Under the pieces are notes generated by a model. The model was not told the origin of the DNA. It searched no databases and was given only the letters and a program-made list of their open reading frames with translations. Shown piece by piece: positions 49,034 through 59,051 of a stretch of 64,000 nt of DNA (position 1 is its first letter; each line of letters opens with the position of its first letter). The stretch lies in the NCBI RefSeq assembly GCF_022129235.1, contig NZ_JADQAI010000001.1, forward strand, positions 372,001 through 436,000, written 5' to 3'. The DNA is from Psychrobacter sp. Ps6. Lineage in GTDB: Bacteria > Pseudomonadota > Gammaproteobacteria > Pseudomonadales > Moraxellaceae. The translations under genes and the position numbers were made by a program.

Positions 49034-49870
49034 ATGCACCGCTTAACGCCTTATCAAACTGGACTGTGGCTGGCAGAGTATTTAAATGTACGCTGCCAGC
49101 TATGCCGTATTTATCGAAGTACAGCACAATCTCAGCTATTGATGCAGCACTCACACGCTAATAGTAATGACGCATCGAGCGAAAATTCTGAATTTTCCCT
49201 TTCAAGCAATCAATCCTCGTTTGCTCATATTTATCATCAAATCAATCACCGCTTAAGTAGTGGGTTACTCTGCACTTATTGCCATAATAGTATCGCATGG
49301 CTACCACAGCCTTTTGATGTTGACATTGCTGCTGGTAGATCCTTATCTATCCAAGCATCTACCTATTATGAGTATCCAATCCGTCAAGCGATTCGGGCGT
49401 TTAAGCATCATGAAGACATGACAAAATTGCCATTGTTGTTACATGCATTACGTCAGCTACCACGGCCACATGGCTGTCATCGTAACAATAGTGTGATTGT
49501 TGCCATGCCAACGACCAATCAACGGCTAGTGAAACGAGGGTTCGATCCTGTCAGTATTTTATCATCACAACTGTCAAAGCATTGGCAAATACCTTTATGG
49601 CATGGTGTTGAGCGTATTGATGATACGGTCAGTCAGCAAGGGCTCACACGCGCTGAACGTCTAAGCAACCTAGACAATGCGTTTGCGCTAACTGAAAAAC
49701 CTTTGGCAAAACGCTTACTATTGTTCGATGATGTGTCTACGACAGGCGCAAGCTTGCAAGCACTGGCACGTGCATTCATCTCATCTGAGCCAACAGCGAT
49801 CATAAATGTCCAAAGCCCTGATAACTATGACATCTCTGCCTATGCCTTAGCTCATGGCAGCCAATCATAA
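49034..49870 (+). CDS. comF: ComF-family phosphoribosyltransferase-like protein
   Basis: ComF proteins have an N-terminal zinc finger and a C-terminal type I phosphoribosyltransferase fold, and are needed for natural transformation in several gammaproteobacteria. Cysteine pairs CQLC (about 16-19) and CTYC (about 77-80) fit the finger. The PRPP loop is LLFDDVSTTGASLQALA near 230-246, and LVKRGFDPVSILS is a typical block. The finger is split by an insert of about 50 residues rich in Ser and Asn. A pilus locus directly downstream is consistent with a DNA uptake role. Confidence 0.88.
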   Translation: MHRLTPYQTGLWLAEYLNVRCQLCRIYRSTAQSQLLMQHSHANSNDASSENSEFSLSSNQSSFAHIYHQINHRLSSGLLCTYCHNSIAWLPQPFDVDIAAGRSLSIQASTYYEYPIRQAIRAFKHHEDMTKLPLLLHALRQLPRPHGCHRNNSVIVAMPTTNQRLVKRGFDPVSILSSQLSKHWQIPLWHGVERIDDTVSQQGLTRAERLSNLDNAFALTEKPLAKRLLLFDDVSTTGASLQALARAFISSEPTAIINVQSPDNYDISAYALAHGSQS

Positions 49871-50009
49871 ATTTTTTTCCTATCTGTTTGAAATCATTAA
49901 TATATTGCTAATATATCATTGTAACGCTATATTATTAGATACGTATATATCTACTGAACTATCAAATGTGCCTTATTTCTCATTTATATATAACATGAGC
50001 AGAATGTTG

Positions 50010-50025
50010 TGGAACAAAAATTGCA
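50010..50025 (+). promoter_or_regulatory. sigma-54 promoter of the minor pilin operon
   Basis: TGGAAC-N5-TTGCA has GG at 50011-50012 and GC at 50023-50024, exactly 10 bases apart, and the -12 part TTGCA matches the sigma-54 consensus perfectly. It lies about 115 bases before the fimT start. Confidence 0.72.
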
Positions 50026-50140
50026 TGTTATTAGTTAAGTTAACTATAAAATTATTAGCAAAACTAACACTAGATTTTAGTTATTTTAAAATAAAAACTG
50101 ATAAGAGACAGACATTAGCAGTGCTAAATAGGGATTTGAT

Positions 50141-50638
50141 GTGAACGCATCTATGAATAGTCTACCGACCTCGCTAAGAACAGCCAGTTTAGGGTTTACC
50201 TTGATTGAGCTGATGGTAACGATTGCTGTATTAGCCATTATTGTGAGTATTGCTGCACCAAATATTAGCACACAGCTGGCCAATCAGCGTGTTAAGTCGA
50301 CGGCTGCTACCCTTGAAAATGCTTTAAAAGAAGCAAAAGTCGAAAGTGTTATTCGTCGTCAAGATATTCGAGTTGTATATAATAATACTGCCAAAACCAT
50401 TGTCTTGCAGAACACTAGTGGCACTGTGTTGGAGACTTATAATGTTAATTCTACAAGCACAGTATCTATCAATCCCAATACAGTAACTGCGGTGACTTTT
50501 CAACCAAATAAAGTGACATCTAACGTTGGCAAAGTCACTTATACTATTTGTGATAGCAGCGCAGTAGTAACACCACGACAAATTGAAGTTAACACAGTAG
50601 CAAGCATTAGTAACAAGAAATTAGGAGGTACTTGCTAA
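50141..50638 (+). CDS. fimT: minor type IV pilin FimT/FimU-like
   Basis: This is a minor pilin of 165 residues with a prepilin leader cleaved at TASLG followed by FTLIELMVT. The body has the GspH/FimT features: a long N-terminal helix (about 20-55) and then beta strands containing VNPNTVTAVTF-like sequence. The GTG start at 50141 follows AGGG. Its stop overlaps the pilV start by one base (TAATG). It opens the operon with a sigma-54 promoter in front. It could equally be called FimU. Confidence 0.85.
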   Translation: MNASMNSLPTSLRTASLGFTLIELMVTIAVLAIIVSIAAPNISTQLANQRVKSTAATLENALKEAKVESVIRRQDIRVVYNNTAKTIVLQNTSGTVLETYNVNSTSTVSINPNTVTAVTFQPNKVTSNVGKVTYTICDSSAVVTPRQIEVNTVASISNKKLGGTC

Positions 50639-51204
50639 TGAAAGACATCAATAACCAGTATGGTGTGGGCTTAGTAGAGGTGCTAGTGGCACTGTTACTA
50701 TTAGCAGTTGCAGTGCTTGGGTTTTCAGCTATGCAAATGACTGCTGTAAAAGCTACTGATGAAAGCCTCATGCGTACGCGAGCATTAACTATTATGAGAG
50801 GAGGCGCGGAAGCAATACGTGCGAACTCAGGTGGAATAAGCGCTTTCAAAATTGCTGTAAATGGCAGTACTGATTCTATAACGATAGATGGTGTCACAAT
50901 CACAAAAGATAGTTGTGTAAAAAATACAGCTGGAGCACCTGCTGCCACAGATAGCTGTACTATTGAGCAGCTAGGGGCACGTGATGGCTTGTTGATGAAA
51001 TCATATGCGGTGCAAAATGATATTAAGTTGGGCTTAGTGCCTAACGGCTGTCCTGGTACATCAGGTAATCAAGAACGCCAATGTTTTGTAGCTAGCTGGG
51101 GTGATACTACTGTAACTCTAAGCGATAGTGATGCGAATGCCTGTGCCAATGCAAATGGCACTTATAAAAATGGTGCAGAGTGCTTTATTATGGAGGCCTA
51201 CTGA
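50638..51204 (+). CDS. pilV: minor pilin PilV
   Basis: The leader is NNQYG followed by VGLVEVLVALLLLAVAVLG, the typical PilV start with E5 kept. AGGAGG precedes the ATG at 50638. The 188 residues include several cysteines in the C-terminal part, such as GAPAATDSCTIEQL and ERQCFV. It overlaps fimT (TAATG) and pilW (TGATG), so it is translationally coupled. Confidence 0.9.
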   Translation: MKDINNQYGVGLVEVLVALLLLAVAVLGFSAMQMTAVKATDESLMRTRALTIMRGGAEAIRANSGGISAFKIAVNGSTDSITIDGVTITKDSCVKNTAGAPAATDSCTIEQLGARDGLLMKSYAVQNDIKLGLVPNGCPGTSGNQERQCFVASWGDTTVTLSDSDANACANANGTYKNGAECFIMEAY

Positions 51205-52187
51205 TGCCAAACCTTAAAAGTTATGAGTATAGTAATTGCGATCAGTCTGGTTTTACCTTAATAGAGTTGATGATTTCATTAGTCATAGGTTTGATTATCT
51301 CAGCCGCTGTTATACAGATATACGTAATTAGTGTTAAGACGAGTAGTGTGCAATCTAGTGGTAGCGAGTTGCAAGACGCTAGCGTGTTTGGGCTACAGCA
51401 ATTAGAAAAAAAAGTTCGCTTGGCTAATTTAGGAAACCCTATTAATAGAATAGATGGAACGACTGCAAAAGGTGGTATCGTCTTAACAGGTGCCAACCTT
51501 GGGGTTGCTACCACGCCTTACACCGATACTGGTTATTTGACAAGGCGCGCAGGTGATCCTACTAGCGGTACAAATGGATGGACAGGCGTTTCAAATACTA
51601 CTGTTCCTAGTGATCAACTGACAATCCAATATACTAATATAACAGGTAGCCCGTTCAGTGATTGTGAGGGCTCGGCAGTTGAGGTAAATGATATCGCTAT
51701 CGAGCGTTACTTTTTGCGACCTGCTACGAATGATAGCAGTAGTAGCGCTATTAAAAACCTAGTACTGGCGTGCGATGCTGGAAGGGTGGATTTTGCAGCA
51801 GGCAAGATTAGAACGATAAGTGGTACAGATCCGCGTAATTTTGGTCAAGCTGGTCAAGAGTTTATTACTAATGTGGATCAGTTCAAGATCTTGTTAGGTG
51901 CCCAGTATGATTCGGGTAGTAATGCAGGTCAAATCATGTATTTACCAAGCAGTGCCTATTTATCGATAACTACTAATAAACCAGCAATAACGGCAGTAAA
52001 AATAGGTTTAATCGTTCATGGTAGTACTCCTATATTAGGTAGTGATGATCAAACCTCTTTCATGTTGTTAGGTCAAAGTAATGTACTGAAGACAGACACT
52101 GCGCGCCAGAAGCAAGTACGTACGACTTATGAGACAACAACCTTCTTACGCAATGCTCGTGTAGTCAACGTAAAAACCAGCCTATAA
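51204..52187 (+). CDS. pilW: minor pilin PilW
   Basis: The prepilin site is CDQSG followed by [23 protein letters not shown] lies upstream and the start overlaps the pilV stop. The 327-residue length and the C-terminal half with an AVKIGLIVHG segment match PilW. It is coupled to pilV and followed by pilX after 21 bases. Confidence 0.9.
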   Translation: MPNLKSYEYSNCDQSGFTLIELMISLVIGLIISAAVIQIYVISVKTSSVQSSGSELQDASVFGLQQLEKKVRLANLGNPINRIDGTTAKGGIVLTGANLGVATTPYTDTGYLTRRAGDPTSGTNGWTGVSNTTVPSDQLTIQYTNITGSPFSDCEGSAVEVNDIAIERYFLRPATNDSSSSAIKNLVLACDAGRVDFAAGKIRTISGTDPRNFGQAGQEFITNVDQFKILLGAQYDSGSNAGQIMYLPSSAYLSITTNKPAITAVKIGLIVHGSTPILGSDDQTSFMLLGQSNVLKTDTARQKQVRTTYETTTFLRNARVVNVKTSL

Positions 52188-52208
52188 ACTCTGGTAAGGA
52201 GAGTAAGA

Positions 52209-53084
52209 ATGACGATCCATCGCTATTCACCAAATTCAACTATAAAAGACGTCAAAATGACTCTTGGATATCGGAGTGCTGAGCGAGGCGCAACGTTGAT
52301 AGTAGTACTACTATTTTTAGTGTTGATTATGCTAGCTGGTGCTATAGCGGTGAGACAGAGTAATACTGATCTTAAGATTGCTACAAGCGATCAGATCAAC
52401 ACAGTATTATTGCAGTCTTCAGACAGTGCCAATCAAAAGCTCGAAATGATGCTGAATGGTAGCTCAACATCCACTGAATATCTTGATGTAACGAGTGCGG
52501 CAGGCGTGTTTGGTCATTTCTTACTAAATCCTGAAAATTCGACTAATGAATTTATTTACTGCTTTAATCCGCGCACCAAAAAATATTTGGCATCTAATGC
52601 TACCGTCATGGTGAAAGGCACGACCGCCAATCCAACAGCTTATTGGAGTGGTTTGAATAATGGTATATGTGATTACAATAGCGCTGATGGCTATACCAGT
52701 GCTAGACAAACGGTGGTTACGCAAATGAGCGTGACTGTTGCACCTGTCGACCCAAATGCAGAAAGGTTTGGACATGTGGTTATCGGTAAAGAGATTGAGG
52801 ATAGGACCAGTAAAAAATTTACGTTCGATATCAGATCTGCTTCAGCGTTACCGTCTTACAGCGAACCTAAAGCTAATGGTGATAATTGTTTTGCACAGAC
52901 TAGTATTAAAGCCAATGTGATTGGTAGCAAGAAATCGTTAAGCGACTGTATGCTCGCCGCCAACACTCCAAGTAAAATGCTATATGAGCAAGCGGATGTC
53001 GAAAACATCTCTTCGTCTACGAAGTGTATCCCGTTTGGTAGAGGCACATTAAATGCAGAATGCGTCCTCAAAACTACGCCATAA
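52209..53084 (+). CDS. pilX: minor pilin PilX
   Basis: This 291-residue protein starts with a long pre-sequence of about 27 residues and then RG followed by ATLIVVLLFLVLIMLAGA, the PilX-type hydrophobic helix. The E5 of ordinary pilins is replaced by Val, as in the PilX/GspK-like tip group. The C-terminal part contains cysteines near CFAQ, CMLA and CIPFG. GGAGAG precedes the ATG. PilX initiates pilus assembly with PilY1. Confidence 0.85.
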   Translation: MTIHRYSPNSTIKDVKMTLGYRSAERGATLIVVLLFLVLIMLAGAIAVRQSNTDLKIATSDQINTVLLQSSDSANQKLEMMLNGSSTSTEYLDVTSAAGVFGHFLLNPENSTNEFIYCFNPRTKKYLASNATVMVKGTTANPTAYWSGLNNGICDYNSADGYTSARQTVVTQMSVTVAPVDPNAERFGHVVIGKEIEDRTSKKFTFDIRSASALPSYSEPKANGDNCFAQTSIKANVIGSKKSLSDCMLAANTPSKMLYEQADVENISSSTKCIPFGRGTLNAECVLKTTP

Positions 53085-53116
53085 ATAGTTTACTTATTAT
53101 ACAAAGGATAGAGGTT

Positions 53117-56100
53117 ATGAAACGACTAAATACTATATCGCCCATGAGTGGCAAAGTTGCGTTACCTTTGAAGCATCTAGTCGTTGCCATGGCTGCTATG
53201 GTCGCCCTACCAGTCGCACAAGCTGATGTCGCGGGTAAAAAAATTGGCGATTTAGAGATATACAAGGCGGCTGAAGGTGGTAAGACGACTATTACCATGA
53301 TGTTAGACACGTCCGGTAGCATGAGTATTTATCAAGTCAGCTATGCTTGTGATCTGCCTGCAGGTACTAGTTACATTCGAGGTTCGGAAAATTCTTCAAC
53401 TAATCCAAGTTATGCGAGAAATTATTGCGATACTAATAAGTATTTTTTTCGTCAGGATAGAGACTATACTAACGTATGGTATCGCTGTGGCGGCGAAGAT
53501 GGTTCAGGGTCTAACGATTATAGTTTTAATGATTGTGGGACAAGAATAAATTACGTTCCAGCAATTAGTGGCTTTGAATATGTGACCTCTGGCTCTAATA
53601 ATAGATATTTTTATAAAAGAGCAAGGACCTATGATCGCTTGACACGTCTCAAGGATGCCATTTTTACTTTGATGGACAATACTCAATTAGACCCCAAAAA
53701 AGTCGCTATTGGTATTGGTCAATTTTCTACACAAAGTAATAGTAACAATCAGTTTACAGGTGCTGATGGTCGAAGTGGCAAAATACTAGTGCCAGCAGCA
53801 CTATTGGACGATACCCAACGTAGTCTTATTAAGAAAGAAGTCGCAGGTTTAGTAGGATCTAATGGTACTCCTACCGCCAATGCTTATGCAGAGGCAGGTG
53901 CTTATATGCTAGGTACTAATACGCGCTATGTGAATGGAAATGGTATTTATAGTGGTTTTAATGACTCCGTTAAGGACTCTAAAAGTAATGGCAACAATGG
54001 CAACTATATTAGCCCACTATCGTCACCTTCTTCTTGCGATGGACGAGGGATATATTTTTTAACCGATGGTAACCCAAATAGCTCACCTGATCCTGCAAGA
54101 ATAATGCGCACAGTACTGAATAATAATAATTTCTCAATACCGTCAGACTCATTACCTGATGGTAGCGAAGGCAATAATGGTATGCCTGCAGTAGGAGCGT
54201 TTGCAAGAGCCTTACGCGATCCTACCATTAATCCATTAGGTACTGATAGAGAAATCTATACGGCAGTCGTTGGTTTCGGATCAAGTTTTGACGTCGACAG
54301 GGTAGCGGATGCGAGAAAAGATCCAACAGATCGAATTATTCGCAATCTTCCTTATACCAATCCAAAAACAGGTATCACTGCCAATCGAGATTTTTATAAT
54401 TGCACAAAATTCACAGATATCGATGCAAGAAATGCCTGTAATTGGGGCGAAAAGACAACTGCAGCATTGCCAGGGGTTGGTGGATTTGGTGAGGGTGGTT
54501 TCTTTTCGGCGCAGTCTACTGAGGATATTGTTAATAGTATTACCACTTTCGTTAGCGATTTGAATCAAACTCTACCTTCTACGCCATCAGGGACTATTAT
54601 TATCCCAGACGATCCGTATCGTGCCGATAGTCAGCTCGCTGTCGCCTACTATCCCACTATACAACCCAAAGTTGCTGAAAACTCAGTGATTTGGGAAGGT
54701 AACCTAAAGAAATATAGTTTAAACGAAGGCACGCTATATGGTAAGAGTAATACTAAGCTCTTCAAAAATATAGCAGGGGAGTTGAACCCAGCAGCACAGG
54801 ATTTATGGTCAGATCAAAATTATGCTGGCGCCAATGATAAAGTAGAGTCGGGTGGATTTTACTCACAACTGAGCACACCAGCGACGGGTGTTGCCTCTGT
54901 TAGGACTTTATATGTAGAAGATTGGGAAAACAATGCTAGTAAAAAGCCAGTATTAAAAAAGGTGAGTGTCAATGCTGCAGGTAAAGTGTTGGTAAATAAT
55001 GCTGCCTTAACAAATACATCTTTTGTGGATACAGCAACCTATAATGAAGCGACGTTGAGAAAACTACTAAACTTTTTAGGTTTTGCCAACCTTCCAGCGA
55101 CAACGGTCAACGTGAAGGATATGACGTTGACGAGCGCCAATGCAACTCAGCCTATCAAGGTACTAGGAGCGACGATACACTCGACTCCTGCTTCAGTATC
55201 ATACTCAGCAAACTTAGATGAAGATGGGAGAGTTAACACTACTCGTGATGATTATGTACTATTTGGTTCATCGGAAGGTGGTCTGCATTTGGTTAATGCT
55301 GACAATGCCAGTACTAGCGGGAATGGTGGTAAAGAGAAGTTTGTCATTATTCCAAGAGAGATGCTGATAGATCCTGAAAAATCAGCAGCATTAATCAAAG
55401 ATGCGACCAAGACTAGTACTGGTTCACCTAATTTTGGTGTGGATGCCCCTTGGATGGTGAGTGCTGACTACAAGTATGACTTTACAAATAAAAGAGTTAA
55501 TATTGATACCACTGATGGAAAAGGCATCTATGCTTATGGTGGTCTGCGTATGGGTGGTGAGGCATTATATGGCCTGAACCTTATTAATAACGAAAGTCCA
55601 AGTATGATGTTTGCGATTACGCCAGCGACTTCAGGTTTTAGTCGTATGGGTCAAATTTGGGAAAAGCCTACTAAAGCTAAGATAAAAATGAGCACAGCTG
55701 CTAGTGATAAAGGAACAGATGTTCTAGTATTCGGTGGTGGTTATGATATGTGTTATGAATATGAAGGCTTTCAGCTAGGAGTGACTAACTCAGAACTAAA
55801 AGAATGCTCAGGTAAAACTTCTGTCAAAGGTAACGCAGTATATATTATTAATGCCAAAACAGGTGCTTTGATCTGGTCAGCGTCTAGTGATTCAGGCGCA
55901 ACGAAAACAGTAACCACTATGAAAAACAGTATCGTTGCTGGCGTGACTACGCTAGATCGTGACAATGATGGCTTTATGGATCATATCTATTTTGCAGATT
56001 TAGGTGGTCAAGTCTTCCGTGCTGACTTTACCAATGCAGGATTTGTAAAGCCTTCTACGACAGCCACAGCATCATCGCCTGAGACCTCTTTTACTAACAC

Positions 56101-57061
56101 TCGAGTTACTCGAGTTCTTCAAAGTGCTTATACTGGCTCTGATACCAAGTACAATCATCGTTTCTATGAGCGCCCAGTCGTCAGTTTTTACCGAAACCCC
56201 GTTAGCAGCAGTTTATTTGCACTCGTAAATGTCATATCAGGTGATCGTAGCTCGCCTTTATCTAAGATACGTGATCTTAGTAAGTCTGATAGACTCTACG
56301 GCATAATGGATACCGATGTCACAAAGGCGGACAATATCTTTTACGCGAGCAACTTCACGACAGCAAGTAATACCAACGGTCAAAAAATAGCTGATTTGAC
56401 AGCCAATAATTCAGCAAGTAGTAATTTAGTCGAGTTGCCTAGTGCCATCGGAACTTTAAGCGCTACGGGTTACACAGTAGCGCAAAAAAATACTGCTATC
56501 TCAGTGCTACAAGGCACAACAAAGAATGGCTGGTATATTCCGTTAACGAACTTTGACGGTTATGGTAATGTCAGATATACCAAAGGTGTCGGTAAGTCTG
56601 AAGTGATCGATAGCTTCTTATATACGACTGCCTATAATCCAGATATGAATTATGGAACGGTAGATTCTTGTTCTGCTAAGATTACTGGTGGCTCAGAAAG
56701 GCAGCTATATTGTTTGCCTTATGGTATTTGCACTGATGATGCATCTAAAAATGGCCTAGGCGGATTTGTCAGAGCAGGTAAAGGTATTCAAGAGCTTACT
56801 TTAGGGCCGCGAAGCTCGACACTGTCCAATCAGCGTTTGCTTATCGGAACCAGAACTCTGGCAGAACGTGCAAATGATCGAGTAAATTTCGGTTCTGATA
56901 CGGATAAGGGCGTTTTTGATCTCATCTCAAAGCCTTATGGTTTGAGTCAGAACCAGAACCTGTCAGCTACTGATCTTCTTCCAGGAAGTGGTACTGCTCC
57001 TGACTTGATATTCAATGATCGATTTACTCTTCAGCCAAAAACATGGTATGAAGTAGACTGA
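53117..57061 (+). CDS. pilY1: type IV pilus tip adhesin PilY1
   Basis: PilY1 sits at the pilus tip with the minor pilins and functions in adhesion and surface sensing. The start at 53117 follows AGAGG and gives a signal peptide ending VAQA (about 36). The von Willebrand A domain starts with a MIDAS motif D64-T-S-G-S68. The C-terminal beta-propeller domain (about 700-1250) contains the EF-hand-like calcium loop DRDNDGFMD near 947. The length is 1314 residues. The order pilX-pilY1-pilE is that of Pseudomonas and Acinetobacter. The N-terminal half is Asn/Ser-rich. Confidence 0.93.
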   Translation: MKRLNTISPMSGKVALPLKHLVVAMAAMVALPVAQADVAGKKIGDLEIYKAAEGGKTTITMMLDTSGSMSIYQVSYACDLPAGTSYIRGSENSSTNPSYARNYCDTNKYFFRQDRDYTNVWYRCGGEDGSGSNDYSFNDCGTRINYVPAISGFEYVTSGSNNRYFYKRARTYDRLTRLKDAIFTLMDNTQLDPKKVAIGIGQFSTQSNSNNQFTGADGRSGKILVPAALLDDTQRSLIKKEVAGLVGSNGTPTANAYAEAGAYMLGTNTRYVNGNGIYSGFNDSVKDSKSNGNNGNYISPLSSPSSCDGRGIYFLTDGNPNSSPDPARIMRTVLNNNNFSIPSDSLPDGSEGNNGMPAVGAFARALRDPTINPLGTDREIYTAVVGFGSSFDVDRVADARKDPTDRIIRNLPYTNPKTGITANRDFYNCTKFTDIDARNACNWGEKTTAALPGVGGFGEGGFFSAQSTEDIVNSITTFVSDLNQTLPSTPSGTIIIPDDPYRADSQLAVAYYPTIQPKVAENSVIWEGNLKKYSLNEGTLYGKSNTKLFKNIAGELNPAAQDLWSDQNYAGANDKVESGGFYSQLSTPATGVASVRTLYVEDWENNASKKPVLKKVSVNAAGKVLVNNAALTNTSFVDTATYNEATLRKLLNFLGFANLPATTVNVKDMTLTSANATQPIKVLGATIHSTPASVSYSANLDEDGRVNTTRDDYVLFGSSEGGLHLVNADNASTSGNGGKEKFVIIPREMLIDPEKSAALIKDATKTSTGSPNFGVDAPWMVSADYKYDFTNKRVNIDTTDGKGIYAYGGLRMGGEALYGLNLINNESPSMMFAITPATSGFSRMGQIWEKPTKAKIKMSTAASDKGTDVLVFGGGYDMCYEYEGFQLGVTNSELKECSGKTSVKGNAVYIINAKTGALIWSASSDSGATKTVTTMKNSIVAGVTTLDRDNDGFMDHIYFADLGGQVFRADFTNAGFVKPSTTATASSPETSFTNTRVTRVLQSAYTGSDTKYNHRFYERPVVSFYRNPVSSSLFALVNVISGDRSSPLSKIRDLSKSDRLYGIMDTDVTKADNIFYASNFTTASNTNGQKIADLTANNSASSNLVELPSAIGTLSATGYTVAQKNTAISVLQGTTKNGWYIPLTNFDGYGNVRYTKGVGKSEVIDSFLYTTAYNPDMNYGTVDSCSAKITGGSERQLYCLPYGICTDDASKNGLGGFVRAGKGIQELTLGPRSSTLSNQRLLIGTRTLAERANDRVNFGSDTDKGVFDLISKPYGLSQNQNLSATDLLPGSGTAPDLIFNDRFTLQPKTWYEVD

Positions 57062-57073
57062 TGAGACAGCAAT

Positions 57074-57625
57074 ATGAAGAAAGAAGTGTTTAGGCAACAG
57101 ACAGGCTTTACGCTAATTGAGCTAATGGTTGTGGTCTTTATCATCGCTATTCTGGCTGCGATAGCTATTCCGTCGTACAGACAGTATGTTGTTCGCAATT
57201 CAGAGCACCAAGCACAAGCACGTCTGCAGCAGCTTGAGATAGAACTTAATCGTTGGCGTGCTACTGCTTTGACTTACAAAGGATTTCAACCTAGAAAGAC
57301 AGCCAGTGATGGTACAGTCAGTAACGGTTATGATGACGCACCTACTAATCAAACTATATATGTGCCAGCGGGTAGCAGTAATGGTAATTACAATTATAAG
57401 ATTAGTCTAGTTGATGCTAGTACGAACGGTACTCTAGCGCCTGCCACTACTAGCTTTTCTACCGCGGGAAACTCATGGCGTATGCTTGCTGAGCCCAATT
57501 CTAGCCTTATAAGCTCTGACGCGCACCTCTTTATACTTAATAGTACGGGGTTACGGTGCCAGAGCAAAGATAGAACGGTAACGGTAACTTCTACTGACTG
57601 CGGTGTGGGAAAGGAGAGTTGGTAA
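57074..57625 (+). CDS. pilE: minor pilin PilE-like (first copy)
   Basis: The leader is RQQTG followed by [18 protein letters not shown], and the pilin helix continues to [17 protein letters not shown]. The 183-residue protein has a Cys pair in its C-terminal region ([18 protein letters not shown]). The stop overlaps the next pilin start by one base. The two tandem PilE-like genes may be paralogues filling different minor positions. Confidence 0.85.
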   Translation: MKKEVFRQQTGFTLIELMVVVFIIAILAAIAIPSYRQYVVRNSEHQAQARLQQLEIELNRWRATALTYKGFQPRKTASDGTVSNGYDDAPTNQTIYVPAGSSNGNYNYKISLVDASTNGTLAPATTSFSTAGNSWRMLAEPNSSLISSDAHLFILNSTGLRCQSKDRTVTVTSTDCGVGKESW

Positions 57626-58074
57626 TGTCTACAATTACTAAAGTGTTTAAACAGCAACACGGCTTTACCCTGATTGAAATGATGATCGTCGTCGCCATTA
57701 TTGGCGTACTCGCTGCTATCGCTTACCCAAGCTATCAACAGTATGTCATTAAGACAAAACGTACTGATATGATGAGTGAGATGCACAATATTGCTTCGGA
57801 AATCGAGAGTCGAAAATTAGCCCAAGGAAGTTATAGTGCCATCAGTACAGGTGTCATAACAGATTTTGCTACAGCATATCCAAGACAGGGAACTAAATTG
57901 TATGATGTCACTATCACAAATCCACTTGTCACTAAATGGACAATTACTGCTACGCCAAAGTCCAATACCCAAATGGCAGGAGATGGTGATTTGACTCTTA
58001 ACTATCAAGGTATTAAATGTAGAGGTAATAGTACTAATAAAAAATGTGGCACAGATAAAGAATGGAGCGATTGA
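57625..58074 (+). CDS. pilE: minor pilin PilE-like (second copy)
   Basis: The leader is KQQHG followed by [36 protein letters not shown] precedes the ATG at 57625. The 149-residue protein has the C-terminal Cys pair in GIKCRGN and KKCGT. It ends the operon that starts at fimT. It is the last gene before the region with the pilA promoter. Confidence 0.87.
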   Translation: MSTITKVFKQQHGFTLIEMMIVVAIIGVLAAIAYPSYQQYVIKTKRTDMMSEMHNIASEIESRKLAQGSYSAISTGVITDFATAYPRQGTKLYDVTITNPLVTKWTITATPKSNTQMAGDGDLTLNYQGIKCRGNSTNKKCGTDKEWSD

Positions 58075-58491
58075 TAGTAATAGCTTAAATTGCATATGCT
58101 GACAAAAAACGTCAGTTACATTTATCTCTCTCCTTTACAACTTACATGAACTGACAATTTTAAGCAATAAACTGGTAATAATATCAATTAATCCAATATT
58201 GTCTGCTATGTTACTCATCAAAAGTACCAAATAAGTATGTCTAATAGCTAGGATAAGTCATAAACTAAGTGTCATATGGTGACAAACATTAGTGGTAATA
58301 CTAGTTCGAAGAAATGAACGAATATTTTAAGCAGTTATGAGAAGTTGGCATGCTACCTGCAACGATACTAGTAAGACAGTAGCTAGATGGAATATTTAAT
58401 TTAAGCTGTCAATTATATATAATCAGTGGCGATGATAGCTAGGTCAAGTCCAGCCCTATATTGCCATTACCTTATCGTAAAAGGAGTTCTT
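58075..58491. other. intergenic region between pilE and pilA
   Basis: This 417-bp region holds the sigma-54 promoter of pilA near 58345-58361 and a leader of about 120 bases before the pilA ATG. AT-rich DNA upstream could carry activator (PilR-type) sites, but I cannot define one. Confidence 0.4.
58345..58361 (+). promoter_or_regulatory. sigma-54 promoter of pilA
   Basis: TTGGCATG-N4-CTGCA has GG at 58347-58348 and GC at 58359-58360, exactly 10 bases apart. It matches the -24/-12 consensus TTGGCACG-N4-TTGCA except for two bases. The predicted start is about 12 bases downstream. Confidence 0.75.
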
Positions 58492-58935
58492 ATGAACGCT
58501 CAAAAAGGTTTTACCCTAATCGAACTAATGATCGTTGTCGCTATTATCGGTATCCTAGCTGCGATCGCTATTCCTGCTTATCAGAACTATATTGCAAGAG
58601 CGCAAGCTGCTGAAGCCTCTACGCTTATGGATGGTGCGAAGTCAGATATTAATTCTAACTTACAAAATAACTCTTGTACTAAAGTTTCAGGTACAGCTGA
58701 TACAGTTACTGGCAAATACGGTGTTTTGACAGTGAGTGGTACACCACCTACAACCATCAACCCTGCACCAACGGCTACTACAGGTTGTACGCTTAGCTAT
58801 CTATTTAATACAACTGGTGTATCTAGCCAAGTCGCTGGTAAACAGATTGATGCTACTGTAAATAATAACGGTACATTAACTAAAGCTGCGTCGACCACCT
58901 TAGATGCTGATATCTTACCTAAGTCTTTAACCTAA
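58492..58935 (+). CDS. pilA: major type IV pilin PilA
   Basis: PilA polymerises into the type IV pilus. The short leader MNAQKG is followed by [18 protein letters not shown], an ideal prepilin peptidase site. AAGGAG precedes the ATG at 58492. The 147-residue protein has a C-terminal Cys pair, NSCTK and TGCTLSY. A strong terminator ends the gene. It is transcribed from the sigma-54 promoter 130 bases upstream. Confidence 0.93.
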   Translation: MNAQKGFTLIELMIVVAIIGILAAIAIPAYQNYIARAQAAEASTLMDGAKSDINSNLQNNSCTKVSGTADTVTGKYGVLTVSGTPPTTINPAPTATTGCTLSYLFNTTGVSSQVAGKQIDATVNNNGTLTKAASTTLDADILPKSLT

Positions 58936-58954
58936 TATCACTATCAAATGTGAT

Positions 58955-58985
58955 AAAAAGCCAAGCAATCTGCTTGGCTTTTTGC
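58955..58985 (+). terminator. terminator after pilA
   Basis: AAAAAGCCAAGC pairs perfectly with GCTTGGCTTTTT around AATCT. Confidence 0.92.
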
Positions 58986-59051
58986 TTTCAGTAATGAGAA
59001 TATGACATTATATGGACAGCAATAAACCACTTCTTGCAGGTAGTATATCTC

